64,000 nt of DNA. Origin: Romboutsia sedimentorum. GTDB lineage: Bacteria; Bacillota; Clostridia; Peptostreptococcales; Peptostreptococcaceae. A model generated the notes under the pieces. The model did not search any database. It worked only from the letters and a program-made list of their open reading frames with translations, and was not told where the DNA came from. This document shows, in pieces, positions 1 through 9,457 of the stretch. Each line of letters opens with the position of its first letter. Position 1 is the stretch's first letter. The stretch lies in the NCBI RefSeq assembly GCF_030131845.1, contig NZ_JASKYM010000003.1:62001-126000 (forward strand). The letters are read 5' to 3'. Made by a program: the position numbers and the translations under genes.

Positions 1-1
1 A

Positions 2-313
2 CCTGTATATAAGGGAGAAGAAAATCCAAGTAATCTTTATGCTGTTATTTATCATATAGAGATAGCCTACAATGAAGGTAAAGCTCAAAAAACTAAACAA
101 TACATAATAATAGATTATAAAGAATTTAATTTATCTATAGATGCAAAAAATGAATTGATAGAAGTTGCTAAACAATATTGTAGGGCAAATTCAATATCAG
201 AAGATGAACAATTAGAAATAGCTCTTTTAGACAACGAAGAAGCAGAAAACTTCTTAGAAAAAATATTTAACAATATGAAGGTTATAAGAGGTCTTATAAC
301 TAAAAAGGACTAA
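2..313 (+). CDS. Hypothetical protein, C-terminal part (5' end outside window)
   Basis: An open frame enters from the left edge and ends at a TAA, giving 103 residues of an acidic, Lys/Glu/Asn-rich soluble protein that ends in VIRGLITKKD. I see no signal peptide, membrane segment or known motif. The next gene starts 5 bases after the stop, and its ribosome site (AAGGA) lies inside the end of this gene, so the two are probably co-transcribed and translationally linked. The product is not recognised, and the missing N-terminus prevents a family call. Confidence 0.6.
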   Translation, partial: PVYKGEENPSNLYAVIYHIEIAYNEGKAQKTKQYIIIDYKEFNLSIDAKNELIEVAKQYCRANSISEDEQLEIALLDNEEAENFLEKIFNNMKVIRGLITKKD

Positions 314-318
314 CTAAT

Positions 319-636
319 ATGAATTTAGTAGGAATTGAAAACATAACACCTTATGAAGGTGTAGTAGAATTTAAAGTATATAAGTATGATGATGAAATTG
401 AATTAGGGAATAAAGACTTATTTGTATGTGATTTAAAAATAGTAATGATTAAAATTAATCCAGCTTACGTACAAAGAATAGGTAAATCAATAGATGCACT
501 AGCTTTAGTTACTAATTTGAATTGCAATATAGAAAAATCATCTATAAAAGAAGAAATCAAAGATTTTATATTAGATGAAATTTATGAAGAAAATCTAGAA
601 AAAGAGAATATAGATATTATGTTTATAGAAAGCTAG
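319..636 (+). CDS. Hypothetical protein, 105 aa
   Basis: A small acidic protein (MNLVGIENITPYEG...) rich in Glu, Asp and Ile, with no membrane segment, cysteine cluster or recognised domain. It starts with ATG five bases after the preceding gene, with an AAGGA ribosome site in the end of that gene. Its stop codon lies inside a stem-loop followed by T-rich sequence, so it closes a transcript. Alternating charged and hydrophobic residues suggest a compact alpha/beta protein. I do not recognise the family and offer no function. Confidence 0.65.
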   Translation: MNLVGIENITPYEGVVEFKVYKYDDEIELGNKDLFVCDLKIVMIKINPAYVQRIGKSIDALALVTNLNCNIEKSSIKEEIKDFILDEIYEENLEKENIDIMFIES

Positions 637-654
637 GTTTAAAATCCTAGCTTT
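629..654 (+). terminator. Rho-independent terminator
   Basis: AAAGCTAGG pairs perfectly with CCTAGCTTT across an 8-base loop, followed by T-rich sequence. It overlaps the stop codon of the 105-aa gene. Confidence 0.75.
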
Positions 655-711
655 TATATTGCATTAAATTAAGCGTTGTAAACAATAAAAAATAAAGATA
701 GGAGTAATGAA

Positions 712-2307
712 ATGATAAGAATATCTAATTTGAAACTGGGAATAGATGAAGATGTATCAGTATTAAAAAAACTTGTATTAAGAAAATTAAAAATAAAAGA
801 AAATGAACTTATAAAGCATCACATATATAAAGAAGCTATTGATGCTAGAAAAAGAGGTAAAATAGATTTTGTTTATACTGTAGATGTTGAAGTTAAAAAT
901 GAAGATAAGTTATTAGAAATGAAGATTAAAGATGTTATTAAAGTAAAAGAAACTAAATATATAGGTGTAGAAATAGGTAGTGAAAAACTAAAAAATAGAC
1001 CTGTAATAATAGGTAGTGGACCAGCTGGATTATTTAGTGCACTACTTTTAGCACAAAGAGGATATGCACCTATGTTACTAGAACGAGGATTAGACGTTGA
1101 TAATAGAACTAAAGATATAGATGATTTTTGGAAAAATAGAAAATTTAAAAACAATTCAAATGTTCAATTTGGAGAAGGTGGTGCCGGAACTTTTTCAGAT
1201 GGAAAACTTACGACTAGAATAAAAGATATTAGGTGTAGAAAGGTTTTAGAAGAACTTGTAAACTTTGGTGCACCAGATGAAATATTATACTCTCATAAAC
1301 CACATGTAGGTACTGATATATTAAAAGGTGTTGTTAAAAACATAAGAAATGAAATAATAAGACTTGGAGGAGAAGTTAGATTTGATTCTAAAGTAACTGA
1401 TATTATTCTGGAAAATAATGAAATAAAATCTATAGTAGTAAATGAAAATGAAACTATAGAAACTGAAAATGTAATATTAGCTATTGGGCATAGTGCTAGA
1501 GATACTTATAAAATGCTTAATAAAAGAGGTGTAAGAATAATACAAAAACCTTTTGCTATAGGTGCTAGGATAGAACATCCTCAAGAATTAATAAATAAAT
1601 CTCAATATAAAGAATTCTATAATCATCCTAGATTAGGAGCCGCTGATTATAGATTAATAGAACATACTTCTAATCTTAGAACAGCATATACTTTCTGTAT
1701 GTGCCCAGGAGGAAGTGTAATAGCTTCAGCATCTAATGAGTGTGAAGTTGTAACAAATGGTATGAGTGAACATGCTAGAGACAAATCTAATGCAAATAGT
1801 GCTTTTTTAGTAAATGTATTGCCTGAGGACTTTGGAAGTGAAGATCCATTAGCAGGTATAGCATTCCAAGAAAAGTATGAAAGATTAGCATATGAACTAG
1901 GTGGAAAAAATTATAACGCTCCAGCTCAATTAGTGGGAGATTTCTTAAATAATAAAGTGTCAACATCTTTAGGTAGTGTAGAACCGTCATACAAGCCAGG
2001 AGTTGAGTTTGTAGATCTTAGAGAGTGTTTACCAGAGTTTGTTACAACTACTATGAAAGAAGCCTTAAAATCGCTTGACAACAGGCTACATGGATTTGCT
2101 ATGCATGATGCAGTTTTAACTGGTGTAGAAACTAGATCATCAGCTCCTGTAAGAATAGTTAGAGATGAAGAAACATTACAATCATCAAATACTAAAAATT
2201 TATATCCTTGTGGAGAAGGCGCGGGATATGCCGGTGGCATAGTTACTGCTGCCGTTGATGGTATAAAATGTGCTGAAAAAATAATAGTTAAATATTGTAA
2301 TAAATAG
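712..2307 (+). CDS. NAD(P)/FAD-dependent oxidoreductase (COG2509-type dehydrogenase)
   Basis: A 531-residue flavoprotein. After an N-terminal region of about 95 residues typical of this family comes a dinucleotide-binding motif, GSGPAG at 101-106, followed by LLLERG-type sequence for the FAD ribose. A family-typical FGEGGAGTFSDGKL segment sits near 152-165, and a C-terminal FAD segment reads GEGAGYAGGIV. The length matches the uncharacterised FAD-dependent dehydrogenases common in Clostridia. No membrane segment is present, so it is probably cytosolic. The substrate is unknown. It starts at ATG after AGGAG, in its own unit behind a terminator. The family call is firm; the reaction is not known. 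Confidence 0.88.
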   Translation: MIRISNLKLGIDEDVSVLKKLVLRKLKIKENELIKHHIYKEAIDARKRGKIDFVYTVDVEVKNEDKLLEMKIKDVIKVKETKYIGVEIGSEKLKNRPVIIGSGPAGLFSALLLAQRGYAPMLLERGLDVDNRTKDIDDFWKNRKFKNNSNVQFGEGGAGTFSDGKLTTRIKDIRCRKVLEELVNFGAPDEILYSHKPHVGTDILKGVVKNIRNEIIRLGGEVRFDSKVTDIILENNEIKSIVVNENETIETENVILAIGHSARDTYKMLNKRGVRIIQKPFAIGARIEHPQELINKSQYKEFYNHPRLGAADYRLIEHTSNLRTAYTFCMCPGGSVIASASNECEVVTNGMSEHARDKSNANSAFLVNVLPEDFGSEDPLAGIAFQEKYERLAYELGGKNYNAPAQLVGDFLNNKVSTSLGSVEPSYKPGVEFVDLRECLPEFVTTTMKEALKSLDNRLHGFAMHDAVLTGVETRSSAPVRIVRDEETLQSSNTKNLYPCGEGAGYAGGIVTAAVDGIKCAEKIIVKYCNK

Positions 2308-2326
2308 AAAATATCAAGTGAGATAT

Positions 2327-2383
2327 TTTACAAAAATTTAACAAAGTATTAATATGAATTTAATATTTAACACAATCTTAACA
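2327..2383 (+). promoter_or_regulatory. Pho-box-like direct repeats upstream of the Na/Pi cotransporter
   Basis: Four TTWACA hexamers occur as two pairs: TTTACA at 2327 and TTAACA at 2338 (11 apart), then TTAACA at 2367 and 2378 (again 11 apart). TTAACA-like repeats on an 11-base period are the known recognition pattern of PhoP/PhoB response regulators in Firmicutes. The same pattern precedes pstS and pstC in this window. A possible -10 (TATATT at 2396 or GATAAAAT at 2403) follows. The function is inferred. Confidence 0.65.
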
Positions 2384-2384
2384 C

Positions 2385-2422
2385 AACACCCCTTGTATAT
2401 TTGATAAAATACAAGGGGTGTT
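2385..2422. terminator. Stem-loop, probable terminator
   Basis: A perfect 14-bp inverted repeat, AACACCCCTTGTAT / ATACAAGGGGTGTT, with a 10-base loop; the downstream flank is TTATTTATA rather than a pure T-run. It ends the dehydrogenase transcript or sits at the 5' end of the next one. It overlaps the zone where the -10 of the phosphate transporter promoter would fall, so its role is ambiguous. Confidence 0.6.
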
Positions 2423-2467
2423 TATTTATAAATAAGAAAGACAACTAATCTTAGGAGGATATTTATT

Positions 2468-4093
2468 TTGGAAATTATAATAAATCTTATGGGAGGATTA
2501 GCTCTTTTCTTATATGGTATGAACCTTATGGGAGATGGGCTACAGAAATCCGCAGGAAGTAAATTAAAAAAGATAATAGAAATGCTTACAAGTAATTTAA
2601 TAATGGGAGTTTTAGTAGGTGCTCTAGTTACAGCAGTTATACAAAGTTCAAGTGCAACTACAGTTATGGTTGTTGGATTTGTTAATGCAGGAATAATGAC
2701 ACTGACACAAGCGGTAGGAGTTATAATGGGTGCTAATATAGGTACAACTATAACAGCGCAGATAGTGTCACTAGATTTAGCTGGAATGGCTCCATTAGCT
2801 TTAGGAATAGGTATGATTTTATATTTATTTGCAAACAAACCAAAGCAAAAGCACTTATCAGAAATACTTATAGGATTTGGGTTATTATTTACAGGTATGG
2901 ATTTTATGAAAGTAGCAGTAGAGCCCCTAGCAGAGTTTAAAGGGTTTACTGATTTATTACTTACTTTTGGTAAATTTCCTATACTAGGTCTTTTATTAGG
3001 ATTTGGAATAACAGCGATAGTACAAAGTTCAAGTGCATCAATGGGTATGTTAGTAGCATTAGCATCACAAGGCATAATACCATTAAGTGCTGCACTACCT
3101 ATATTATATGGACAAAATATAGGAACTTGCGTAACTTCTTTAATATCAAGTGTAGGTGCTAATAAAAATGCTAGAAGAGCAGCTATGATGCATTTAGTAT
3201 TTAATGTATTAGGAACTGCAATATTCTTGATATTCTTAAGTAAACCAGTAGTTTCAATAGTAACAGCAATGGATCCAGGAAATGTGGCTAGACAATTAGC
3301 AAATACTCACACATTATTTAACATCGTGTCAGTAATAGCTTTATTACCGTTTACAAAGTTTATAATAAAAATTGCAATAAAATTAGTTCCAGATAAAAAA
3401 ACTGATGAAGATGAAGAAACTAAAACAATAAAATACATAGATGATAGAATGATAGAAACACCTACAATAGCACTAGCTAATATAATAAAAGAGACTCTAA
3501 GAATGGGTGAGAAAGCTAAAGATAGTTTGAATTTAGCTATGCAAGGACTAATAGAAAAATCTCCTAAAAAGCTAGAAAAATCATTTAAAAGAGAAAAATT
3601 ATTAAATGAATTACAAAAAATCATATTAAGCTATTTACTAAAGCTTTCTAAAGCATCTTTAGATGAAAATTCTAGGGAAAGTGTAGATATATTATTTAAT
3701 ACGGTAAATGATATAGAAAGAGTAGGAGATCATTCAGAAAATATTGCTGAGTTAGCAGAACTTGCCATAGAATCTGATGTTTCATTCTCAGAAGAAGGAA
3801 AAATAGAACTTACAGAAATGTACAATAAAGTCGTGTCTACATATACATATTGCCTAGAAGCTATGAGGACATCAGATGTAGATTTGGCTTGTAAAGTTAT
3901 AAAAATGGAAGAGCAAGTTAATATGATGGAAAAATCATGCAGAGCAAATCATATGTATAGATTAAATAATAATATATGCAGCATTGATAAAGGCGTTATT
4001 TATTTAGATGTAATAATGAACTTAGAAAGAATATCAGACCATGCTGTTAATATAGCTCAACAAGTTATAGCAAGTGAAACAGGAAATAATTAA
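2468..4093 (+). CDS. Na/Pi cotransporter family protein with PhoU-like C-terminus
   Basis: A 541-residue integral membrane protein predicted to import phosphate with sodium. The first ~310 residues hold hydrophobic helices in two repeated halves. Each half carries the family's QSSSA signature (59-65 and 186-191). Residues ~340-541 form a soluble helical PhoU-like domain with ERVGDH- and ERISDH-type motifs, the usual fusion in Gram-positive NptA proteins. It starts at TTG, placed 9 bases after AGGAGG. Upstream Pho-box-like repeats suggest induction by phosphate starvation, in parallel with the pst genes. A strong terminator follows. Confidence 0.9.
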   Translation: MEIIINLMGGLALFLYGMNLMGDGLQKSAGSKLKKIIEMLTSNLIMGVLVGALVTAVIQSSSATTVMVVGFVNAGIMTLTQAVGVIMGANIGTTITAQIVSLDLAGMAPLALGIGMILYLFANKPKQKHLSEILIGFGLLFTGMDFMKVAVEPLAEFKGFTDLLLTFGKFPILGLLLGFGITAIVQSSSASMGMLVALASQGIIPLSAALPILYGQNIGTCVTSLISSVGANKNARRAAMMHLVFNVLGTAIFLIFLSKPVVSIVTAMDPGNVARQLANTHTLFNIVSVIALLPFTKFIIKIAIKLVPDKKTDEDEETKTIKYIDDRMIETPTIALANIIKETLRMGEKAKDSLNLAMQGLIEKSPKKLEKSFKREKLLNELQKIILSYLLKLSKASLDENSRESVDILFNTVNDIERVGDHSENIAELAELAIESDVSFSEEGKIELTEMYNKVVSTYTYCLEAMRTSDVDLACKVIKMEEQVNMMEKSCRANHMYRLNNNICSIDKGVIYLDVIMNLERISDHAVNIAQQVIASETGNN

Positions 4094-4129
4094 ACAAAAA
4101 GTTGTCTCTTATGAGACAACTTTTTGTTT
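4092..4129. terminator. Rho-independent terminator after the Na/Pi cotransporter
   Basis: AAACAAAAAGTTGTCTC pairs with GAGACAACTTTTTGTTT around a 4-base loop, with T-runs on either strand. It overlaps the stop codon region. Confidence 0.85.
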
Positions 4130-4583
4130 ATAGGGATAAATTTTATTATTTGAGCAAATAAAAAAGACTGTTTCCGTTACAGTCTTTAAAAAGTGGGAGT
4201 TTTGGGGTTAAATACTATTTAAGGGAGATAGTATTTAATTAATTTTGCTTGATGTCTATTAATCTTGAAATTTATCTTTTCTTGTTGTCTATGTATATAG
4301 TATACAATTTTTTGTATTTTATTTCTATAATATAAATATATTTTTATATAAAAAAATTATTTTATCTTATTATTATTAATTTTTCTTAAAAAACAAACAA
4401 TAAAGATAAAATTTTATTAATTTATTTTATAAAATTCATTTAAAAAGTTAAAATAAATGGATAAGTAATATTTTAAAAGGTTTTGTGATAATCTATAAAT
4501 ACAACTTGTTATTTTTTTGTTAATGTAAATAGCTATTTATGTTATAATTTTAATTAAATAATATAAAGGAAAGAGGTACGTTT
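4130..4583. other. Long AT-rich intergenic region with two extra hairpins
   Basis: No coding frame is credible in these ~450 bases. Two hairpins lie near the left end. AAAGACTGT/ACAGTCTTT (4163-4187) is followed by a T-run only on the minus strand. TTAAATACTAT/ATAGTATTTAA (4208-4238) has an AGGGAG-containing loop. The centre is almost pure A/T. At the right end a -10 (TATAAT, 4543-4548) with a weak -35 (TTGTTA, 4518-4523, spacing 19) probably drives pgi. Confidence 0.5.
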
Positions 4584-5936
4584 ATGGGAACTATAAACTT
4601 TGACTATAGTAATGCTATAGGATTTTTAAATCAACATGAAATAGACTCTATGCAATCTTATGTAGATGTAGCACACAAGATGGTACATGAAAAAACTGGA
4701 TTAGGTAATGATTTCTTGGGGTGGGTAGACCTTCCAAATAATTATGATAAAGAAGAATTTGCTAGAATAAAAAAATGTTCAGAAAAAATAAAATCAGATT
4801 CAGATGTTTTGTTAGTAATCGGAATAGGCGGATCTTATTTAGGAGCAAGAGCTGCAATTGAGATGGCTAGTCATTCTTTTAGAAATAATTTAAACAAAGA
4901 AGACAGAAAATCACCAGAGATATACTATGTTGGAAACAATATAAGCTCAACATACATATTAGATTTATTAGATGTAATAAAAGATAAAGATGTATCTATA
5001 AATGTTATCTCAAAATCAGGAACTACTACAGAACCTGCAATAGCATTTAGAATATTTAAAGATTTCGTAGAAAAGAAATATGGAAAAGAAGAAGCAAGTA
5101 AAAGAATATATGCAACAACAGATGCTAAAAAAGGTGCTCTTAGAGTATTAGCAGATGAAGAAGGGTATGAAACATTTATAATACCTGATGATGTAGGTGG
5201 TCGTTTCTCAGTTTTAACACCAGTAGGGTTATTACCAATAGCTTGTGCTGACTTAGATATCGATGCTATGATGAAAGGTTCTCAAGATGCTTGCAAAAAC
5301 TTAGCAGTATCTGATTTACAATCTAATCATAGTTACCAATATGCAGTAGCGAGAAACGTTTTGCACAGAAAAGGAAAAGACGTAGAGTTATTAGTTAATT
5401 ATGAGCCACAATTGCACTATGTAGGTGAATGGTGGAAACAATTATATGGAGAAAGTGAAGGAAAAGATAACAAAGGTATATTCCCTGCTGCAGTAGATTT
5501 CTCTACAGACTTACACTCTATGGGTCAATATATACAAGAAGGAAAAAGAATTTTATTTGAAACAGTACTTAACGTACAAAATTCAAAAAGAAACATAACT
5601 ATCGAAGAAGCTGATGTTGATTTAGATGGATTAAATTACTTAGCTGGAAAAACTGTAGATTTTGTTAATCAAAAAGCTTCACAAGGAACTTTACTTGCAC
5701 ATACAGATGGACAAGTACCTAATCTAATAGTAAATATACCTCAATTAGATGAGTATAACTTTGGATACCTTGTTTACTTCTTTGAAAAATCTTGTGCAAT
5801 AAGTGGATACTTATTAGGAGTTAATCCATTTGATCAACCAGGAGTGGAAGCATACAAAAAAAATATGTTTGCGCTTTTAGGAAAACCAGGATTTGAAAAA
5901 GAAAAAGAAGAATTAGAAAAAAGACTTAATAGTTAA
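4584..5936 (+). CDS. pgi: Glucose-6-phosphate isomerase
   Basis: This 450-residue enzyme interconverts glucose-6-phosphate and fructose-6-phosphate in the cytosol. The length is typical of the short Firmicute form. Visible signatures are the sugar-phosphate segment [12 protein letters not shown] near residue 80, the phosphate-binding [10 protein letters not shown] near 143, DDVGGRFS, and the C-terminal signature region with [21 protein letters not shown]. It starts at ATG after AAAGAGG. It is a single-gene unit, preceded by a long AT-rich region and followed by a terminator. Identification is firm. Confidence 0.97.
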   Translation: MGTINFDYSNAIGFLNQHEIDSMQSYVDVAHKMVHEKTGLGNDFLGWVDLPNNYDKEEFARIKKCSEKIKSDSDVLLVIGIGGSYLGARAAIEMASHSFRNNLNKEDRKSPEIYYVGNNISSTYILDLLDVIKDKDVSINVISKSGTTTEPAIAFRIFKDFVEKKYGKEEASKRIYATTDAKKGALRVLADEEGYETFIIPDDVGGRFSVLTPVGLLPIACADLDIDAMMKGSQDACKNLAVSDLQSNHSYQYAVARNVLHRKGKDVELLVNYEPQLHYVGEWWKQLYGESEGKDNKGIFPAAVDFSTDLHSMGQYIQEGKRILFETVLNVQNSKRNITIEEADVDLDGLNYLAGKTVDFVNQKASQGTLLAHTDGQVPNLIVNIPQLDEYNFGYLVYFFEKSCAISGYLLGVNPFDQPGVEAYKKNMFALLGKPGFEKEKEELEKRLNS

Positions 5937-5963
5937 GGTTAAGTTAAGAAAAGAATAATATAA

Positions 5964-6009
5964 TCATCATTAAGATATAGTACTTTTTACTACTTAATGG
6001 TGATTTTTT
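5964..6009 (+). terminator. Rho-independent terminator after pgi
   Basis: ATCATCATTAAG pairs with CTTAATGGTGAT (one G-T pair) around an 18-base loop, followed by TTTTTT. Confidence 0.75.
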
Positions 6010-6119
6010 AATACTAAAAATAGTTAAAGTACATTTTGTTATATTTAAAATATAAGAATTGTAAATACTATATCAATATAACAAATAAAAAATAATTTTA
6101 TTATCTAGGAGGGAATACT

Positions 6120-7196
6120 TTGGCAAATAAAAGAGGAATAGGACTTATTGTACTAGTTTGTATAATAACAGGAGTTTTAAGTAGCTTACTTACAGTAGTG
6201 TTAATGAAAGATGTGGTAGGGAAGAATAATAAGGATAACTCTTCACAAATAGTTGTAAATGATGCAGGAAGAAGTCAAAACATATACCACGCAGTGACAG
6301 ATAAAGCGATGCCATCAGTAGTAGGAATAACTACAACAACTATAGATAAGAATAATATATTTGCAATACCTACTCAATCACAAGGAGTTGGTACAGGTGT
6401 TATAGTAGATGCAAATGGATATATACTTACTAACTCTCATGTAGTATCGGATGGTCAAGCAGTAGATGTTAATGTATTATTCAATGATGGGTCTACAACA
6501 AAAGGAAAGGTTTTATGGAATGACGACAAGCTTGACTTGGCAATGGTAAAAGTAGATAAAAGAGGATTAACACCAGCTGAACTAGGAGATAGTGATAAAG
6601 TTAGAACTGGAGATATAGCAATAGCAATAGGAAATCCATTAGGTCTTGAATTCCAAAAGAGTGTAACTCAAGGTATAATAAGTGGATTAGATAGAACAAT
6701 ACAAACAGAACAATCTAATATGACTGGACTTATGCAAACAGATGCAAGTATAAACCCCGGAAATAGTGGAGGACCGTTATTAAATGAAAAAGGTCAAGTG
6801 ATAGGTATTAATACAGCTAAAGCATCACAAGCTGAAGGTTTAGGATTTGCAATACCTGTAAATACAGTTAAGCCAATAGTAGAACAAATAATAAAATCAG
6901 GAAACTTTGAAAAAGTAACTTTAGGTATAAAAGGAATAGATTTAGCTATATTTGAAGCGTCAACAGGTACTGACTTAGAAGCAGAAGCAGGCGTTTATAT
7001 AGCAGAAGTAATGGCAAATACACCTGCACAAAAAGCTGGGATTCAAACAGGAGATGTTATAGTGAAAGTTGGAGATGATAATGTTACAACAATGTCAGAC
7101 CTTAACAAATCATTATATAAATATTCAGTTGGAGACAAAAGCCAAATAGTGATTAACAGAGGTGGAAAAGAAATTAAAGTAGAAGCTAAATTTTAA
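6120..7196 (+). CDS. HtrA/DegP-family trypsin-like serine protease with PDZ domain
   Basis: A 358-residue membrane-anchored quality-control protease. Residues ~7-29 form a single N-terminal membrane segment. The protease domain shows the full triad: His107 in TNSHVV, Asp139 in DKLDLAM and Ser216 in NPGNSGGPL. A PDZ domain occupies about 265-355 (GVYIAEVMANTPAQKAGIQ). The start is TTG, well placed after AGGAGGG. Nothing in the triad is missing, so activity on misfolded envelope proteins is expected. It is a single-gene unit that converges on feoB across a shared terminator. Confidence 0.93.
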   Translation: MANKRGIGLIVLVCIITGVLSSLLTVVLMKDVVGKNNKDNSSQIVVNDAGRSQNIYHAVTDKAMPSVVGITTTTIDKNNIFAIPTQSQGVGTGVIVDANGYILTNSHVVSDGQAVDVNVLFNDGSTTKGKVLWNDDKLDLAMVKVDKRGLTPAELGDSDKVRTGDIAIAIGNPLGLEFQKSVTQGIISGLDRTIQTEQSNMTGLMQTDASINPGNSGGPLLNEKGQVIGINTAKASQAEGLGFAIPVNTVKPIVEQIIKSGNFEKVTLGIKGIDLAIFEASTGTDLEAEAGVYIAEVMANTPAQKAGIQTGDVIVKVGDDNVTTMSDLNKSLYKYSVGDKSQIVINRGGKEIKVEAKF

Positions 7197-7211
7197 AAAT
7201 ATATAAATTAA

Positions 7212-7245
7212 AAAAGCGTGGATTAAATTTTAAATCCACGCTTTT
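7212..7245. terminator. Bidirectional terminator between htrA-like gene and feoB
   Basis: AAAAGCGTGGATT pairs with AATCCACGCTTTT around an 8-base loop, with an A-run before and T-run after. It serves both convergent genes. Confidence 0.85.
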
Positions 7246-7251
7246 AATATA

Positions 7252-9186
7252 TTAATTTGCAGCTTTTTGCTTAGTCTCAGATGGGCAACTATTTTTGCTA
7301 GAACACCCAGAACATCCACTACAACCATTTGATGTTTGTTTAGATACTAGTTTTTTTAGTACTACAGTTACAGAAATTGCTATTATTAATCCACCAATTA
7401 AAAGTTCTATTAAAGATCCAGATTGATGCATAAATAATGAATTTCCGATTACATTAACAATAAATGCTGCAACCCAAGCAAGAATAAATTGATAACTAAA
7501 TGATATAAACATCATTTTATTTCCATATTCTTTTCTCATAGTTGCAAGAGCAGCCATACAAGGTGTGTATAGTGCAGAGAATACTAAAAATGCGTAAGCA
7601 CTAACACCAGTAAATACTGTTGGAAGAACTGTATTTAAATCACCGTAAAGTACATTCATAGTATTTACAACTATTTCTTTTGCACCAAGCCCAGATAATA
7701 TAGCAACTGAAGCTCTCCAGTCCCCAAATCCTAAAGGAGCAAATATAGGAGCAATAAGGTCTCCACAATAAGCTAAGAAACTATCATTTAGATTTTCAGT
7801 GAATCCATTAAGATTAAATGATGAAAGAAGCCATATAACAACTGACATTGCAAACATTACAGTAACAACTCTTGATAAAAATCCTTTAGATTTGCTCCAA
7901 GTGTTTTTAAAAAGAGCATCTATAGTAGGCATTTTATATTCTGGAAGTTCTAATATAAAAGGTTCAACTTCATTTTTAAAAGTACTCTTATTTAAGACTA
8001 GAGCAATTAATATAGCAACTACTATACCTAATAAATAAAGAGATGTAGTAACTAAAGCAGCATTAGCAGGGAAAAATATTGCTACAAATACCGCATAAAT
8101 AGGTAGTCTTGCACTACAAGTCATAAGTGGGGCTATAAGAGCTGTTATTTTTCTATCTTTTTCACTTTCTAAAGTTCTAGTAGCCATTATTGCTGGAGAT
8201 GAACACCCAAGTCCCATAACCATAGGTATAAATGCTTTACCAGACAAACCAACTTTTCTCATTATGTTATCCATTAAAAATGCTGTTCTTGACATATATC
8301 CACTATCTTCAAGTATAGATATTCCAAAGAATAAAGTAAATATTAGAGGGAAAAATGGTAGAGTACCTCCAACACCGCCAACTATACCGTCTAGAATTAG
8401 TGATTTAAACCAAGGGCTAGAATTTACCAATAAACCATCAAGCGGAGTAGCTATATAAGTTTCAATAAGTGTAGCTAAGCCTTCTTGCAGAGGTCCACCA
8501 ACCCAATCAAAAGTAAACTTAAATAGAATTAATAAAGCGCCTATAAATATAGGGTAAGCTAAAATTGGATTTAAAACTATATCATCAACTCTATCACTTA
8601 TAGATTTCTTTTGATTTGAAGAAGTTTGGCTACAGTTTTCTAATATAGCTTCTAACATTTTATATGTTTGTACTTCAGATCCAAAATCAGTAGGATATTC
8701 AAATTTGCTATCAACTGCATTTCTTATTGATATAGATATTTTATCAATACCATTTTTCTTTTTAGCTATTATTGGAACTACTACTACATTAAGTTCTTTT
8801 CCTAATTTTTCAGCGTCAATTTTTATACCTTTAGATTCCGCTATATCTAACATATTAAGTAGTAGAACTATTGGTTTATTAAATTTCATAAGCTGAGTTG
8901 TTAAATATAGATTTCTAGATAAGTTAGATGCATCAACTACATTAACTATAACGTCTACATCTCCATTTTCTAAAAAATCTTTTGATACTTTTTCTTCATT
9001 TGAGAAAGTATCCATTGCATATATACCAGGTAAATCTATAATTTTTATATCTTTATCTAAAATTCCCTCTTTTTTATCAATAGTAACCCCAGGCCAGTTT
9101 CCAACGTATTGATTAGATCCTGTAAGTAAATTGAAAACAGTAGTTTTTCCAACGTTAGGGTTACCAAGTAATGCTACGTTAATCAT
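7252..9186 (-). CDS. feoB: Ferrous iron transport protein B
   Basis: A 644-residue inner-membrane Fe(II) transporter with an N-terminal G-protein domain: G1 GNPNVGKT at 8-15, G3 DLPG at 51-54, and LLNMLDIAE for the guanine-specificity region. Residues ~210-620 contain the helical membrane domain with two Gate repeats. The C-terminus carries five closely spaced cysteines (NGCSGCSGCSSKNSC), a tail seen in many clostridial FeoB proteins. It lies 13 bases behind feoA in the same operon. A Fur-box-like palindrome upstream of feoA suggests repression by iron. Confidence 0.95.
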   Translation of the reverse strand: MINVALLGNPNVGKTTVFNLLTGSNQYVGNWPGVTIDKKEGILDKDIKIIDLPGIYAMDTFSNEEKVSKDFLENGDVDVIVNVVDASNLSRNLYLTTQLMKFNKPIVLLLNMLDIAESKGIKIDAEKLGKELNVVVVPIIAKKKNGIDKISISIRNAVDSKFEYPTDFGSEVQTYKMLEAILENCSQTSSNQKKSISDRVDDIVLNPILAYPIFIGALLILFKFTFDWVGGPLQEGLATLIETYIATPLDGLLVNSSPWFKSLILDGIVGGVGGTLPFFPLIFTLFFGISILEDSGYMSRTAFLMDNIMRKVGLSGKAFIPMVMGLGCSSPAIMATRTLESEKDRKITALIAPLMTCSARLPIYAVFVAIFFPANAALVTTSLYLLGIVVAILIALVLNKSTFKNEVEPFILELPEYKMPTIDALFKNTWSKSKGFLSRVVTVMFAMSVVIWLLSSFNLNGFTENLNDSFLAYCGDLIAPIFAPLGFGDWRASVAILSGLGAKEIVVNTMNVLYGDLNTVLPTVFTGVSAYAFLVFSALYTPCMAALATMRKEYGNKMMFISFSYQFILAWVAAFIVNVIGNSLFMHQSGSLIELLIGGLIIAISVTVVLKKLVSKQTSNGCSGCSGCSSKNSCPSETKQKAAN

Positions 9187-9199
9187 ATATTTTCCTCCC

Positions 9200-9418
9200 T
9201 TACTTTAACGCGATGTTTTTAGCATCAGATTTTCTAATAGCAAGATCAAATCCTCTAAATCTTACTACAATTGGGTCACCAAGTGGAGCAACCTTTTTAA
9301 CTTCTATTTCCGTATCATCTATACATCCTAAAGCAAGTAATCTCTTTGCTAATTTTGCATTTCCGTTTATATTATTAATAATACCTTTTTGGCCTATTCT
9401 TAAGTCGTAAACAGTCAT
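9200..9418 (-). CDS. feoA: Ferrous iron transport protein A (SH3-like)
   Basis: A small cytosolic partner of FeoB, 72 residues, with the FeoA/SH3-like pattern: GQKGII...LAKRLLALGCIDDTEIEV...GDPIVVRFRGFDLAIRKSDA. Two ATG codons lie in tandem after AGGAGG (9427-9432). I take the second, 8 bases from the ribosome site. A longer frame from a GTG would overlap the ribosome site and is unlikely. It is the first gene of feoAB, with its own promoter and a Fur-like operator overlapping the leader. Confidence 0.93.
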   Translation of the reverse strand: MTVYDLRIGQKGIINNINGNAKLAKRLLALGCIDDTEIEVKKVAPLGDPIVVRFRGFDLAIRKSDAKNIALK

Positions 9419-9431
9419 CATTAACACCTCC

Positions 9432-9446
9432 TAATGAAATTCATTA
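9432..9446 (-). promoter_or_regulatory. Fur-box-like operator of feoAB
   Basis: TAATGAAATTCATTA is a perfect 7-1-7 palindrome and differs by two bases from the core of the classical Fur box (TAATGATAATCATTA). It lies between the promoter and the feoA start, abutting the ribosome site, where a bound repressor would block transcription. The assignment to Fur is inferred. Confidence 0.6.
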
Positions 9447-9457
9447 TCAATAAGATA

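Noticed and set aside
1926-2240. 104-codon minus-strand frame inside the FAD dehydrogenase gene
   Set aside because: Antisense shadow of a well-supported gene, without ribosome site or protein-like pattern.
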